Of a DNA stretch of 64,000 bases, positions 49,833 through 60,275 are shown piece after piece (position 1 is the first letter of the stretch; each line of letters starts with the position of its first letter). Made by a program: the position numbers and the translations under genes. Origin of the DNA: Lepus europaeus (Eukaryota; Chordata; Mammalia; Lagomorpha; Leporidae); assembly GCF_033115175.1 (NCBI RefSeq), contig NC_084838.1, positions 40,837,468 through 40,901,467 of the forward strand, given 5' to 3'. Under the pieces are notes generated by a model. That model saw nothing but the letters and a program-made list of their open reading frames with translations. It was not told where the DNA came from and searched no databases.

Positions 49833-50558
49833 ACCTGAAGACGGGTGGGCTGGGGTAGGGCTTCCCTACATGGAGCACTCCTGGGAGCCCAGTGCCCTGC
49901 CTAGAACTCCTGAGACGTGTAACTGTCAGCCGGGCCTCTGGGGAGCCTGCCGCCCAGACTATTGTATGTAATGTATTTATGTATGTATTTGTAAATGTGA
50001 TAGAACCTGGGAGAGCCATGCAGCTGCACAGCCCATTTTGCTCTCTCCTTCAAGCACCCGTCCTGCCTAATTTGGGCCTTCCACGTAGCTCCCCTGCCCA
50101 GTGGGGTGCTAGTTTGGGTTTCCAGGTCAGGTACCAACGAGGAATCACAACTGATCTCGCTCCCTTATAAACCGCTGTCTTCCCCTGTCATCCTTCATAC
50201 CCCTGTCTTCGAGAAACTGGTCCTTTTTGTCATTGGTCTTCGTCCCTTCTGCCGAACCTGTCCAACAAAAACCTGGGCAACCTGTTAGTCTTCATCTCGA
50301 GCAGGGGCTGCTGCATCGGGCCGAGTGTGGTCCCCAGACGCTCGCCTCTCTGGTTGACCACTTTAAAAGCAGTCTGAGCTGGGGCTCCGAGACATCGAGC
50401 CAGGCAGCTCCCCTTTAGCAATCAGAGACGCTTTCGCCTCCATGAAAGCACGTCTCCAAGCAAAAGTTCCTAGTCCAGTTGTCCTAAGCCAGGGGTGACC
50501 GTTTCAGGGGTTTTATCTTGCCCAAACTCCACCTAATAAAATTCTGAGAGCATGCATG
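49833..50558 (+). other. UBAP2: UBAP2 3' untranslated region
   Basis: It runs from the stop codon to the predicted cleavage point about 18 nt after AATAAA. It is free of repeats. A dense cluster of TGTA words (around 49968-49998, for example TGTATGTAATGTATTTATG) could be read by Pumilio proteins. Confidence 0.85.
50535..50540 (+). terminator. UBAP2 polyadenylation signal AATAAA
   Basis: A canonical hexamer lies in cctAATAAAattc, with a GT-rich downstream element (tctctgtgtggtgttg at about 50570) and a plausible cleavage near 50555-50560. Confidence 0.85.
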
Positions 50559-50559
50559 G

Positions 50560-51310
50560 TCTCTGTGTGGTGTTGACTGAGGGCGAAGGCAGACTGCGCG
50601 TGGTTTGTGATCTCAACAGGCTGCAAGGGCTTGAATGTGTCCTCAGAGCTAGGGCTGAACAAACCTCACATTAGCGTGCTTTTCCATAGGGCCCCGTCAT
50701 CAGGAGTAAAGAAGTTATCTTTATCAACCAAATACAATCTTGATTGGCAGTCGGGCTGGATCGAACAGATAACTTGAGTCTGCATATTATAAATACCTGC
50801 TCAAAGTTCCAACCAACCAATCATTCCCTTCTGGGCAGGCCGGCCGGCCAGAGTGTGCTGTCAAGCAGGAGACAGATGCTCTCTGACCTGGCTCAGGCTC
50901 AGGGCCTGAATCACCACTTCAGGGCCACTCACTGCTATCAGAGTTTGTGGTAACACAGCTGAGGTTAGGACCTGCTTAGGATAAAGGGCAGATGCTCACA
51001 AGTGAAGTGAGAAAAGGGAGGGACTTTTTATCCCGCACTGTGACGTTAGGAACACAAATGACAACTGTACTCTTATTTCAGAATCAACTGTAGCAAATGG
51101 CCATGTCTTTCAGAACCATCCTTAAAAGCTTGTAAGGACTGGAGATGGCTATTTTCCAGGCAGGAAAGCCAGGAGTTCTCGTTTGGCGGGGGGGGGGGGG
51201 GGGGGGGGGGGGGGGGAGAATTACTGTAATTCTTCAGCCAGTCCTGGGCAGCAGTGAAATCTTGAAACCACCTTTTAATTTTAACACAGGGAAAAAATGA
51301 AGAGGGTCAT
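50560..51310. other. Intergenic gap between convergent poly(A) sites
   Basis: It contains no SINE and no convincing ORF. It holds an inverted GTTATCT (50714) / AGATAAC (50767) pair around ATTGGC, an 8-bp GGCCGGCC palindrome near 50839-50846, and the G run listed separately. Transcripts of both genes would meet here. Confidence 0.6.
51188..51216 (+). repeat. G29 homopolymer
   Basis: Twenty-nine uninterrupted G follow gtttggc. It could form G-quadruplexes on the plus strand or in UBAP2 read-through RNA. Exact length is uncertain because homopolymers are poorly sequenced. Confidence 0.9.
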
Positions 51311-51339
51311 CCCATGGGGAAGTAGCAATACAGGTATAT

Positions 51340-51357
51340 TTTATTTCACATTTTATT
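51340..51357 (-). terminator. UBE2R2 distal polyadenylation signals (two AATAAA)
   Basis: Minus-strand AATAAA occurs at 51345-51340 and again at 51357-51352 (TTTATT on the plus strand). Cleavage would fall about 51315-51330. Confidence 0.7.
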
Positions 51358-52333
51358 AGTAGACAGATGGGCAGAAAAAGACAAAATAAACCACTAAAGG
51401 GGAAGTCAACACAAAATGCATCAGATAATCTTTTCTCATAAGTTAAACTGAAGAAAAAACATCTACAATTTCAGCTAAGAAAACTATTAAAGTCAAATGC
51501 TGTCCTGCTGGTTTCAGAGTAGTTGAAAATTGCGTCTGGATCATTGTAGTTGTAAATGTAAACCTTGTTTATCAGGATGGGAGGGGTGGAGAGTTAATTT
51601 TCAGCACAGAACTATACATTTCCCCCTTCCAATGTCTTGCTATGCGTGCCCCAAACATAAGGAAACCAGCAAGTAAAGAAGCAATTGCCAGGGAAAGGAA
51701 AGGAAAGGAAGGAACTACAAAAACATGTGTCTAGTAGAAAAGAACTCCGGAATGATAAGAAAAAGAGGGGGAAGACTTTTGAGAGAAGCAGCAACGGAAT
51801 CATGATATTGTGTTATGCTTTCTCCACCCGCCTCAGAAGACACGGAAATGAAGAGCATCCAGTGAGGCCTCAATGAGAACAAAAAATGCAGGACTTCGAG
51901 TTCATGTCATAGGAAATTCAGCACAGCTGTACTCGCCAAGGTTCCGGCTCGAGCCTGAGACCTCTACTTCCCTCCCCTCCCCCACCTAATTACTCAAGTA
52001 TTTTTTGATAGACTGTACTCTCATGGACAGAACTCTGGAACCAGCATCTGGATTTTCTAGTCCAGCTACACCATCAAAATGTCTACCTGTGGCAAGTCAA
52101 CATAGCCCAAGTCTCTGGAACTGATGGTACTTCTCATCAGAGGCTGACCCTGTCCTCAACACCTGAGGGGCCGTCAGAACAACTGCCACTTGGCTCTCTG
52201 GCTCCCTGAGTCAAAGTGCAACAGAGGCCAACAGGGCATGATGGGCCAGGACTGTGCAGCACAGCGCCTCCCACAATGCCAAGGTGCCCAGCTGCCCTGG
52301 GTGAGAGATGCTCTAGCGGTAAAAATGAAAGGC

Positions 52334-52339
52334 TTTATT
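52334..52339 (-). terminator. UBE2R2 internal polyadenylation signal AATAAA
   Basis: TTTATT on the plus strand inside the 3' UTR. It would give a 3' UTR of about 2.1 kb if used. Confidence 0.4.
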
Positions 52340-53708
52340 TTAGGGCCCCGAGAGACTAAGACCAAGCTCTTGGCTGTAAACTTGGGAAGGGCGTAGTAGG
52401 TGATTCAGAGAGCATCGTAAGAAGCTTTGGCTCCAGAATATTTGCAGGATATCTGGAGTAGTTGGGGGATTAAAAAGCTAGTTCTGAACATCCTTCTATG
52501 AGTTTGTAGTCAGACAACCTAAGAGACTATTGCCCACACTCAGTTGCTCTGTTCCCTGAATCTGATTGGAATTAGTAGATTCAGGAATATAAGGAGCAAC
52601 CCTGACTCGGTAGAGATCATCCAGGTTCAATAGTGTCCCATTAGGACCTTAGCACGTCACACATTCCCATTTAAAACAGACCAAACTTGAGAGGCCAGAG
52701 AGAGCTCTGGGAAATAGCTATGTTTGGGAAAGATTGAAGAGCGAATGAAAACCCTGAGATCAGAAAGGAAGGAGGAGCTAAGGAAGTAAAGCATCGCCTA
52801 CTCTGACCATTCTAGGATTCATCCTACCCCTGTCCCCAGTCTGCCTTTTGGTTCTTTCTGAGCTATGATCTTTATAAAAAGATGACACTAGTGCACAGGG
52901 ATCTTAAGTGGAAACTATAATCCTTGCTATATAGTTCTTTCCAAAAATTTTGTAGTACAGTAGTCTTCCCCAAACAGTACTGCCCTCCTATGAACTGGCA
53001 TACCCCCAGAACAAACAAAATTCACCTTCAAGTTCTGAAGTTCTTGGATTGGTGAAGGCTGCTGGATATCAATTTTGATTGAAGCAGTGTATGATTGAGA
53101 CCTGGGAAATCAAAGCTGAAGCAACTGCGTAGCAGGAAGGTGTCTCGGCCTCGTGTGGCTGGAAATGCCTGCAGTCGATTCCCTTGGCCCTGACAGAAAA
53201 GCCTGGGGGAAGCTCCATGCATGGTTTCTGCTTGTATTTCACAGCCAAATACATTGAAAGGGGAGAAAAATTAAGTCCAGATCACATCCAATGAAGAAAG
53301 TGAGAACCAGTCACTCATATCTCACACATCCACATTTATCACTACCAGGATAAGCAGCTCAATGAAAACCAAAATCTTAACACATGCACCTAGGATTAAT
53401 ACTGAGTAATTAAAAGTGGCTACTTAAAAACAAAACAAACCCCATGAGAGTGTACTGGAGGGAAGGCTTTGTTACATGTAAGACAGGGGTCTCCTCTCCC
53501 AACAGTGGGCACCAGTAGTGTTGACTTTTTCCCCAGCAGCATCAACCAACATTGGCATAGTGATTTTCTAATTGTTTCCATCACTAAAAATCCACACTCT
53601 CTAATCCCCACCTCCTCCCCACTCACCCCACCCCCTGGTGGGAAAAAAATAACCCTGCCTTTAAAATAAATAGCAACCAAGTGCTCAGTTCTATGTAAAG
53701 TATGAATA

Positions 53709-53714
53709 TTTATT
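53709..53714 (-). terminator. UBE2R2 proximal polyadenylation signal AATAAA
   Basis: TTTATT on the plus strand. It would give a short 3' UTR of about 0.77 kb. Confidence 0.4.
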
Positions 53715-54464
53715 TCAGGCTTTAGATCCCAATCAATTTCAAAAAACAAAACCTAGTTCCTTTCCTCAGAGTAGCTGAGGCCTCCATGTTAGGATGGTTT
53801 CAGGGAGGCTAAAGGAGCACATTTCATGAGATTCAGACTTAGCGTCAAGTCCCTGACACCCACTGCATCCCAGCCTTAGGGAGGGAAAGAAACAAAATTC
53901 ACCACCATGGGGCTGAACAAATGCGCACACACTAATGTAAATGCAGCTAAACCTTGGCAAATTTGTAAAGTTTGTTTTGTGGGTTTTTTTTTTTTTTTCC
54001 ATTTTCTTTTGCTACCCAGTATATGCAGCATTTATGAACTCCAAATGGGTTCCCAGCTTAAAACACATTAAACATCTTGAAAGACTATTTAATTCTTCAA
54101 GAATCTAAAAACAGACCAAACGTGTTTTGCTGTGAACATTCTGCAGAGACGATGTGAGGTGGGAGTTTGGGTTGCTGTCATTTAAAAAAAAAAAAAGAAA
54201 AAGAAAAGAAAAAAAGAATCAATACAGTGATGGAAGGGTAAAGAATGCAAGAATTCAGACATTCTGTGGAGGGTTATTTTCTCTCCATTAAAGGTCCATA
54301 AAAAGGAGCAAACTGAGATCCATAAGGGGAGTCAGCAGGAGCTGTGTTTGTTTTCCCACCCCCTGTGAATAGGTTTTTGCTGAGGGGCCACTGCTAGGTC
54401 CCCACTTGCTCCCCTCCCTTTGGCCTGAGAAGGCAGGGCAGTACAGGGGCACAGAAGGATCGCG

Positions 54465-54684
54465 TCACGATTCCTCATTTCCAGAATCATCATCATCATA
54501 ACAGTCGGCATCTTCCTCCTCCTCATCTTCATCATCAATGTCATCGTCGTACAAGTCGTCATAAAGCAAATCTGAGCTGTTGTCATTGGAAGGCACTTTA
54601 GTTTTGATGCAATATTCCGCCAAGGTTGTGGGGACCTTCACTCCGTCCTTTTCTGCTTCGGCCTTAGTGGCTGAAACCTGTTTC
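54465..54684 (-). CDS. UBE2R2: UBE2R2 terminal coding exon (acidic tail)
   Basis: Minus-strand acceptor is tcatcctcttttcag. It encodes [40 protein letters not shown] and a tail of Asp/Glu ([21 protein letters not shown]) ending [13 protein letters not shown] at 54467-54465. The upstream Met of the open frame at 54704 lies in the intron, so it is not a start. Confidence 0.98.
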
Positions 54685-56401
54685 CTGAAAAGAGGATGAC
54701 ACAAGAATTCTCTACGGTAAGGATCAGTTTGTTTTTTTTTTAAATACCTTCATATATATATATTTTTTTTAAAGATTTGTTTATTTATTTATTTATTTAT
54801 TTGACAGACAGTGGATAGTGAGAGAGACAGAGGGAAAGGTCTTCCTTTTTGCCGTTGGTTCACCCTCCAATGGCCGCCGCGGCCGGCGCATCACGCTGAT
54901 CCGAAGCTTGGAGCCAGGTGCTTCTCCTGGTCTCCCATGGGGTGCAGGGCCCAAGCACTTGGGCCATCCTCCACTGCCCTCCCGGGCCATAGCAGAGAGC
55001 TGGCCTGGAAGAGGGGCAACCGGATAGAATCCGGCGCCCCAACCGGGACTAGAACCCGGTGTGCCGGCGCCACAAGGCGGAGGATTAGCCTGTTAAGCCA
55101 CGGCGCCGGCCGGTAAGGATCAGTTTTGAAGATGGATCCTAAGTTAATTAAAGTTCCGTTGGACTCTGCTTTCCAAACGATACCTTGTACTGTACCAAAG
55201 GCTTTGCAGCAGGTGATGATTCAAAAATTTAGCACCTGACCACATGGGAGACCTGGATTTAAGCTCCTGGATCCTGGCTTCAGTCTGGCCCAGCTCAGGC
55301 CATTATGGCCTTTAGGGGACTAAACCAGCAGATGGAAGATGAATCTCTCTCAAATAAATAAATAAATCTTTAAAAAAGGGGGGGGGGGCTGCTGAGATAA
55401 GTGAACACAGCAGAATTTGAAGCCTGGGATCTTGAACACTTGTTAGCTAGGCAGTAGAAGATGCCCAAGTCCTTGGGCCCCTGCACCTACGTGAGATACC
55501 CAGAAGAAGCTGCTGGCTCCTGGCTTTGGATCAGCGCAGCTCCAGCCGCTGAGGCCAATTGGGGAGTGAACCATCGGATAGAAGACCTGTGTGTGTGTGT
55601 GTGTGTGTAACTCTTTCAAATAAATAAATAAATCTTAAAAAAAAAAAAGGAAAACTGAATTAAAAAGGTATTTTGGTGCAAAAAAGTATTTAAATCCATG
55701 CATAAAGGTCTTCAAAAAGTTCATTAAAAATGTGTATTATGAAAAACTATGCAGACATTAAGTTTTCTGCACCAAACTAAACATCTTAAAATTCCATTTT
55801 CCATGAACTTTTTGATGTCCCTACTATTAGTAATGCTGACAATGAGGACAACCACAGCATTGCTGCCATGGTTAAAAATGTCAATAAATGATGGAGTTTC
55901 ATTAATTAAAAATTAGATTTAAGATTACTATTTTTATATACTTGGAATGTCTTGAATATTTTGGGTAATTATATTTGCTAAACTTAATACACATGATGAA
56001 AGTCCAGTATAAGACCCCTAAAATGATAAAGAGGGAGAGTTTACAAACTTGACTAGTTAAGCACCTGAAAGATCAGATCTGTTGTTTCATTATCATCTGA
56101 ATCTAGTGTGTAGTCTCTCAACAGCCAGGCTTACTGGGCCCAGACAGGTATCTTCCCATAATATAAATCTGAGAGAAACTATCCTGATTTAACCCATTAG
56201 TTCCAGATATACTTTAGTTCTGTAGATGTGAAGTAAACAAACAGAAAACAAAACAAAGCTCCTTACCTAATGATTTCAGCATATTCTTTGTCTTTCCCTT
56301 TACTATCCCTCCATTTCCTGAACATAACTGAGGCATCCACATTGGCTGGGGAGAAGGTGTTGGGCTCATTAAGCAGTGAGATAACACTTAACAGGATAGT
56401 C
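54465..56401 (-). CDS. UBE2R2: UBE2R2 (CDC34B), last two coding exons
   Basis: Coding parts are 56401-56267 and 54684-54465 on the minus strand (355 nt, 117 complete codons plus a split first codon and TGA). The product is the C-terminal half of the 238-residue E2 ubiquitin-conjugating enzyme R2. It starts just after the UBC fold core with [20 protein letters not shown] and ends in the acidic tail ...[13 protein letters not shown]. The catalytic Cys (residue 93) is in an exon outside the window. The family charges ubiquitin for SCF and other cullin-RING ligases; the acidic tail docks on the cullin basic canyon and drives K48 chain building. Counting back from residue 238 puts the Ser of DSGNEES at 233, the CK2 site described for this enzyme. 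It faces UBAP2 tail to tail, as on human 9p13. Confidence 0.97.
54731..55111 (-). mobile_element. Young CSINE in last UBE2R2 intron
   Basis: It is flanked by the 15-bp TSD GGTAAGGATCAGTTT at 54716-54730 and 55112-55126. It is complete from the GGCCGGCGCC head (minus strand) to an (TAAA)n and A-rich tail. Its tail end is only 47 nt from the terminal UBE2R2 exon. Confidence 0.95.
55190..55640 (+). mobile_element. Two partial SINEs in UBE2R2 intron
   Basis: The first, 55190-55375, ends aaataaataaataaatc followed by a G run. The second, 55390-55640, has (GT)n at 55588-55608 where its CT tract would be and ends aaataaataaataaatc. Confidence 0.75.
55705..55821. mobile_element. Mariner-like miniature inverted-repeat element
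   Basis: The left end GTCTTCAAAAAGTTCAT and the right end, read inverted, GGGACATCAAAAAGTTCATGG form inverted repeats 117 bp apart. TA flanks at 55703 and 55822 fit a Tc1/mariner duplication. Confidence 0.65.
56267..56401 (-). CDS. UBE2R2: UBE2R2 penultimate exon
   Basis: On the minus strand the acceptor is ttttctag and the donor GTAAGG. One base completes Arg; it then encodes [40 protein letters not shown] and AEII, with AG left for the next Arg. This is the last helix region of the UBC domain. Confidence 0.97.
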
Positions 56402-57587
56402 CTAGAAAACAGGAAAAAGGCGTCAGCTATGAATACTCATAGTCACAGTATCGAAAAGTATTCTGCATTTTAGAAAGAACAAGTGGATTTTCAGTTTTCC
56501 CTCCCTTAAAATTATTCTGCTACAACTTAACTTCAGACTGTAATATTTGAGGTCTTAGGTGAATGGAAATTGATCATAAAATTCTATTTTCAACACCCAA
56601 CTGAATTAGAAGCTAGAAACAAGCTGCTAACTGGGAGACAAACAGAGGAACTCTGTACATCTAGCATAAGATTCATGCTACAGGGCAAAAAGTGAACTCT
56701 AGAAGTCACCACATCAACTGGTACGTGTTCAATCTGCCAAAGCTGTGTATCTGGAAGTATCAAACAGCGTGTACTAAGAAAATAGCAAATTAATTCTAAT
56801 GGTAAAAAAAGCATAAAATAAATTAGGATCAAATTCAAGGCAGTATTTTGTTTTCATTTTTGATTATAGAAGAGGGTAAAAAAGGATGCTGCTCTGTATT
56901 TTTACTGTGTTTTCTTAGATGTGAAAACCTAAGATGCACTATATATTTCTTCTCCACACTTATAAAGGAAGACATACAGTAGGAAAACAAAGGAAAAGTT
57001 TTTTTAATGCCTTTAAATGGGAGAACTAGTCTCTGAATAATAGAAATCTTTATTCAAAACTATTTACTAAGTAAGTTTACTAACAGGCATCAAGTGAGAT
57101 GTTGGATGTACATTGGTGAGCAATTTAGAAGCCATTCTTGATCTTCTAGGGCTTTCAAGTCTAGTGGAAGATACAAAGAGGCAATATCATCATAGATAAA
57201 AATTAAGGAATAAATTTTCTATTAGTTAAAACAGTGAAGAAAGCGTGACAGATACCAACGATGCTCCAAATGATCCTAGGGTTTTATTCCCCTAACAGGT
57301 ATGTTAGGGGAAATGGGAGGAAAAATAAAATTTCTTTACCTTTTCTCACTGGTGCCAAGGTTATACATTGTGTTGGAAAACAGCCTCTTGCTCCTGGCCC
57401 CCAGTGAAAAAATAAAGGAAAGGAGCCAGGCAATTGGATGTTTGATTTGATGAAACCTTTTCCTAAAAAGGCTATCTTGGTACATAAGAAATTTGTATTC
57501 CTTAAAAAAATTAATTTTTAAAAAGTAAAGCTAATGAAAAATCAAAAATTAAAAGGGTATCTTGGTTATACAGAATTATAAAAAGGT
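56402..57587 (-). other. UBE2R2 intron, unique
   Basis: About 1.2 kb without recognised repeats. No upstream UBE2R2 exon (WHPNIY-type coding) found here or further on to base 64000. Confidence 0.5.
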
Positions 57588-57589
57588 AG

Positions 57590-57730
57590 GTTTTTTTGAC
57601 AGGCAGAGAGAGAAAGAGAAATGTCTTCCTTCCATTGGTTCATCCCCCAAATGGCTGCTACGGCCAGCGCGCTACGCTGATCCGAAGCCAGGAGCCAGGT
57701 GCCTCCTCCTGGTGAGCCAAGGCGCTGGCC
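57590..57730 (-). mobile_element. Internally deleted CSINE
   Basis: Flanked by TAAAAAGGTAG at 57579-57589 and 57731-57741. On the minus strand the head ggccagcgccttggctcac is fused to caggaggaggcacctggctc, losing about 190 bp of the middle. Confidence 0.9.
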
Positions 57731-57780
57731 TAAAAAGGTAGTTTCTAAGAAAATTTTCCAATCCAGTTAAAACCCATTTA

Positions 57781-57804
57781 TAACACACACACACACACAC
57801 ACAC
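57781..57804 (+). repeat. (AC)n microsatellite
   Basis: A pure AC run; the reverse complement of the GT tract at 18045. Confidence 0.9.
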
Positions 57805-57832
57805 TCCTTTCTATTAGGTTAAAAATAATTCC

Positions 57833-58095
57833 TGGCCAGCGCCACGGCTTAATAGGCTAACCCTCCGCCTGCGCACCGGCACACTGGGTTCTAGTCCTGG
57901 TTGGGGCACCAGATTCTGTCCCGGTCACTCCTCTTGCTGTCCAGCTCTCTGCTGTGGCCCAAGTGCTTGGACCCTGCACTCGCATGGGAGACCAGGAGGA
58001 AGCACCGGGCTCCTGGCTTCGGATCAGCATGGTGTGCCGGCAGCAGCGCGCTGGCCGCAGCAGCCATTGGAGGGTGACCCAACGGCAAAGGAAGA

Positions 58096-58130
<35 letters not shown>

Positions 58131-58170
58131 GTCTACTCTGCCTGTCAAAAAAAAATTTTTTTTAATTAAA
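57833..58170 (+). mobile_element. CSINE
   Basis: ggccagcgccacggcttaat head, (CT)n at 58099-58125, A and TTAAATAAAT tail. Confidence 0.93.
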
Positions 58171-58302
58171 TAAATTTTTTTAAAAAATTCCTTTTGCCCC
58201 CAACCTTCTCCCAAGAGTTTTCTGGATTTCTTTAGTAATTACATTAAAAAGTTTTGAAGAAACTGCCAACATGGAAAATAGACTGACATAACATCCTAAA
58301 AG

Positions 58303-58382
58303 TGGAGCTCAAGCCAGTGCCCATAGAGGATGCTGGCATTGCAGGCAGTGGCTTTACCCACTAAGCCACAATGCCAGCCCCC
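58303..58382 (-). mobile_element. Truncated SINE (head only)
   Basis: aagtggagctcaagccagtg to ccacaatgccagcccc. Confidence 0.8.
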
Positions 58383-58524
58383 CAAAAATATTTTTAGCTG
58401 ATGCAAGACAAATGATACAGTTTGTGTGTTTAATGCAAAAGGGAAAAAAAATCTTGAAATCCCATGGGTAACAGCAATAATTACCCAGCCCACCTGTCAG
58501 CACACAAATCCAATGAAAAAAAAA

Positions 58525-58805
58525 TCTTGGGTGGGCATTTGGCACAGAAGTCAAGTCACTGCTTGGGATGCTGGCAGCCCATACTGAAGTTCCAAGGTTC
58601 AAGTCTTGGCTCTGCTTCAATCCAGTTTCTTGTTACCATACACCCTGGACAACAGCAGCTGAAGTATTTGAGTTTGGACCATCCACGTGGGGAGACCTAG
58701 ATTAAGTCCCTAGTTCCCAGCTTCAGCTTGAACCAGCCCTGGTTCTTATGGGCATTTGGGGAGTATACCAGAATATGGAAGATATTTTCTTTCTAATAAA
58801 TAATT
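58525..58805 (+). mobile_element. Old SINE
   Basis: ttgggtgggcatttggcaca head, tail ctaataaataatt. It has the same head type as 6687. Confidence 0.75.
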
Positions 58806-59345
58806 TTAGAAATCTAGTTTGAGGCTTTCTATCTGAGGAAGGGGAGGCTTCTTTCTGCAGTGAGTGGGCATTTGATTCAATATGCAACCTCCATAATCAA
58901 GAATCACTAGTACCTTAGAGCTAGCACTTCCCTTTTTTTAGGGTTTCTGCCAGCCCTGAAAAGCAAGCACCAGAATCACACTCAAAGGATACCCTGGCAT
59001 TTTAACCCAATTTTCCAAAAATCTTCCAAAGCACTTTTTAAAATGCTCTGATATACAATAGAACCCCTCTCCTCATCCACAAGGGATACATTCTAAGATC
59101 CCAGTTGATGGGTGAAACTACAGAGAGTACTGAATTACAGACAGTACTGAACCCTATACAAACTATGGTTTTTCCGTGTGTATGCACAGTGTCTGTGTGA
59201 CTGAGAGCAAGAGAAACTATGACAGTTTAATTTGTAAACTATGAACAGTAAGGGAGCAACAACTAATAATGAAAGATGTAATAATATACTCATAGTCTGT
59301 AGTTGCCTCTCTCTCTGTTATCTCATTGTACTTCTTATTGTAGTG

Positions 59346-59648
59346 TGTGTGTTTTTTGTTTTTTTTTTTTTTTTTTTTTTAAGGTTTATTTCAAAGTCAG
59401 AGAAAGAGAGAGAGAAAGAGAAAGAGAGAGACTGTCCATTTGCTGGTTCATTTCCCAGATGGATGGAACAGAGCTTCATCTGGGTCCCCAATGGGTCCAT
59501 GGCCCTAAGCCCCAGAACCACATTCTGTTGCTCTTCCCAGACCATGTGCAGGGGTGTGCATCAGAAGTAGATCAGTCACAACACGAACTGGCACCCATAT
59601 GGGATGCCAGCATTGCAGGCAGTGGCTTAACACAACACTGGCCCCATA
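59346..59648 (-). mobile_element. CSINE in Tigger
   Basis: T22 run and aaggtttatttcaaagtcag to cacaacactggcccc. Confidence 0.9.
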
Positions 59649-59817
59649 CTTTCACATTTTTAATTAAAGGAAGTACTTCATGGCTTCTCCATTCCACATC
59701 CTAAATTATAGCATTACTATTCTTGTGCTTTGAGGCCATTATTAAGTAAAATAACGGAGTCCTGAGCATAAACACTGCTATACCATCATACTTCATCTGG
59801 GTCCTGAAAGAGCTACT

Positions 59818-60158
59818 ATTTTTTTTAGACAGGCAGAGTTAGACAGCGAGAGAGACACAAAGAGAAAGTTCTTCCTTTTTCTGTTGGTTCACCCCCCAAG
59901 TGGCTGCTACGGCTGGCACGTTGCGGCTGGCACGCTGCGCTGATTCGAAGCCAGGAGCCAGGTGCTTCCTCCTGGTCTCCCATGCGGGTGCAGGGCCCAA
60001 GGGCCTGGGCCATCCTCCACTGCCTTCTCTGCCACAGCAGAGAGCTGGACTGGAAGAGAAGCAACCGGGACAGAGCCCAATGCCCCAACCGGGACTAGAA
60101 CCTGGGGTGCCAGCACCATAGGTGGAGGATTAACCTAGTGAGCTGTGGCGCCGGCCAC
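59818..60158 (-). mobile_element. Young CSINE in Tigger
   Basis: TSD-like agagctact is at 59807 and 60163. It runs from gacaggcagagttagacagc to ctgtggcgccggcc. Confidence 0.93.
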
Positions 60159-60275
60159 TGAGAGAGCTACTTAGCGACAACTAGTGGGTAGCATATATAA
60201 CATAGGCACACTGAACAAAAAGGGATGATTCATTTCCCAAGTAGAATAGTGAATGATTTTTATCATCCTACACCT

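Larger units (their letters stand above)
51315..54464 (-). other. UBE2R2: UBE2R2 3' untranslated region
   Basis: About 3.1 kb of repeat-poor sequence runs between the UBE2R2 stop and paired AATAAA signals near 51350. No SINE lies within it although the adjoining intron is full of them, as expected for a selected 3' UTR. Notable content is an A/G-rich tract complementary at 54182-54216 and a T12 run near 53985. Length matches my recollection that human UBE2R2 has a 3' UTR of several kb. The exact end is inferred. Confidence 0.8.

Noticed and set aside
54684..54704. Met at 54704 as start of a 79-residue acidic protein
   Set aside because: The first seven codons are intron followed by a consensus acceptor; the frame is the terminal UBE2R2 exon.
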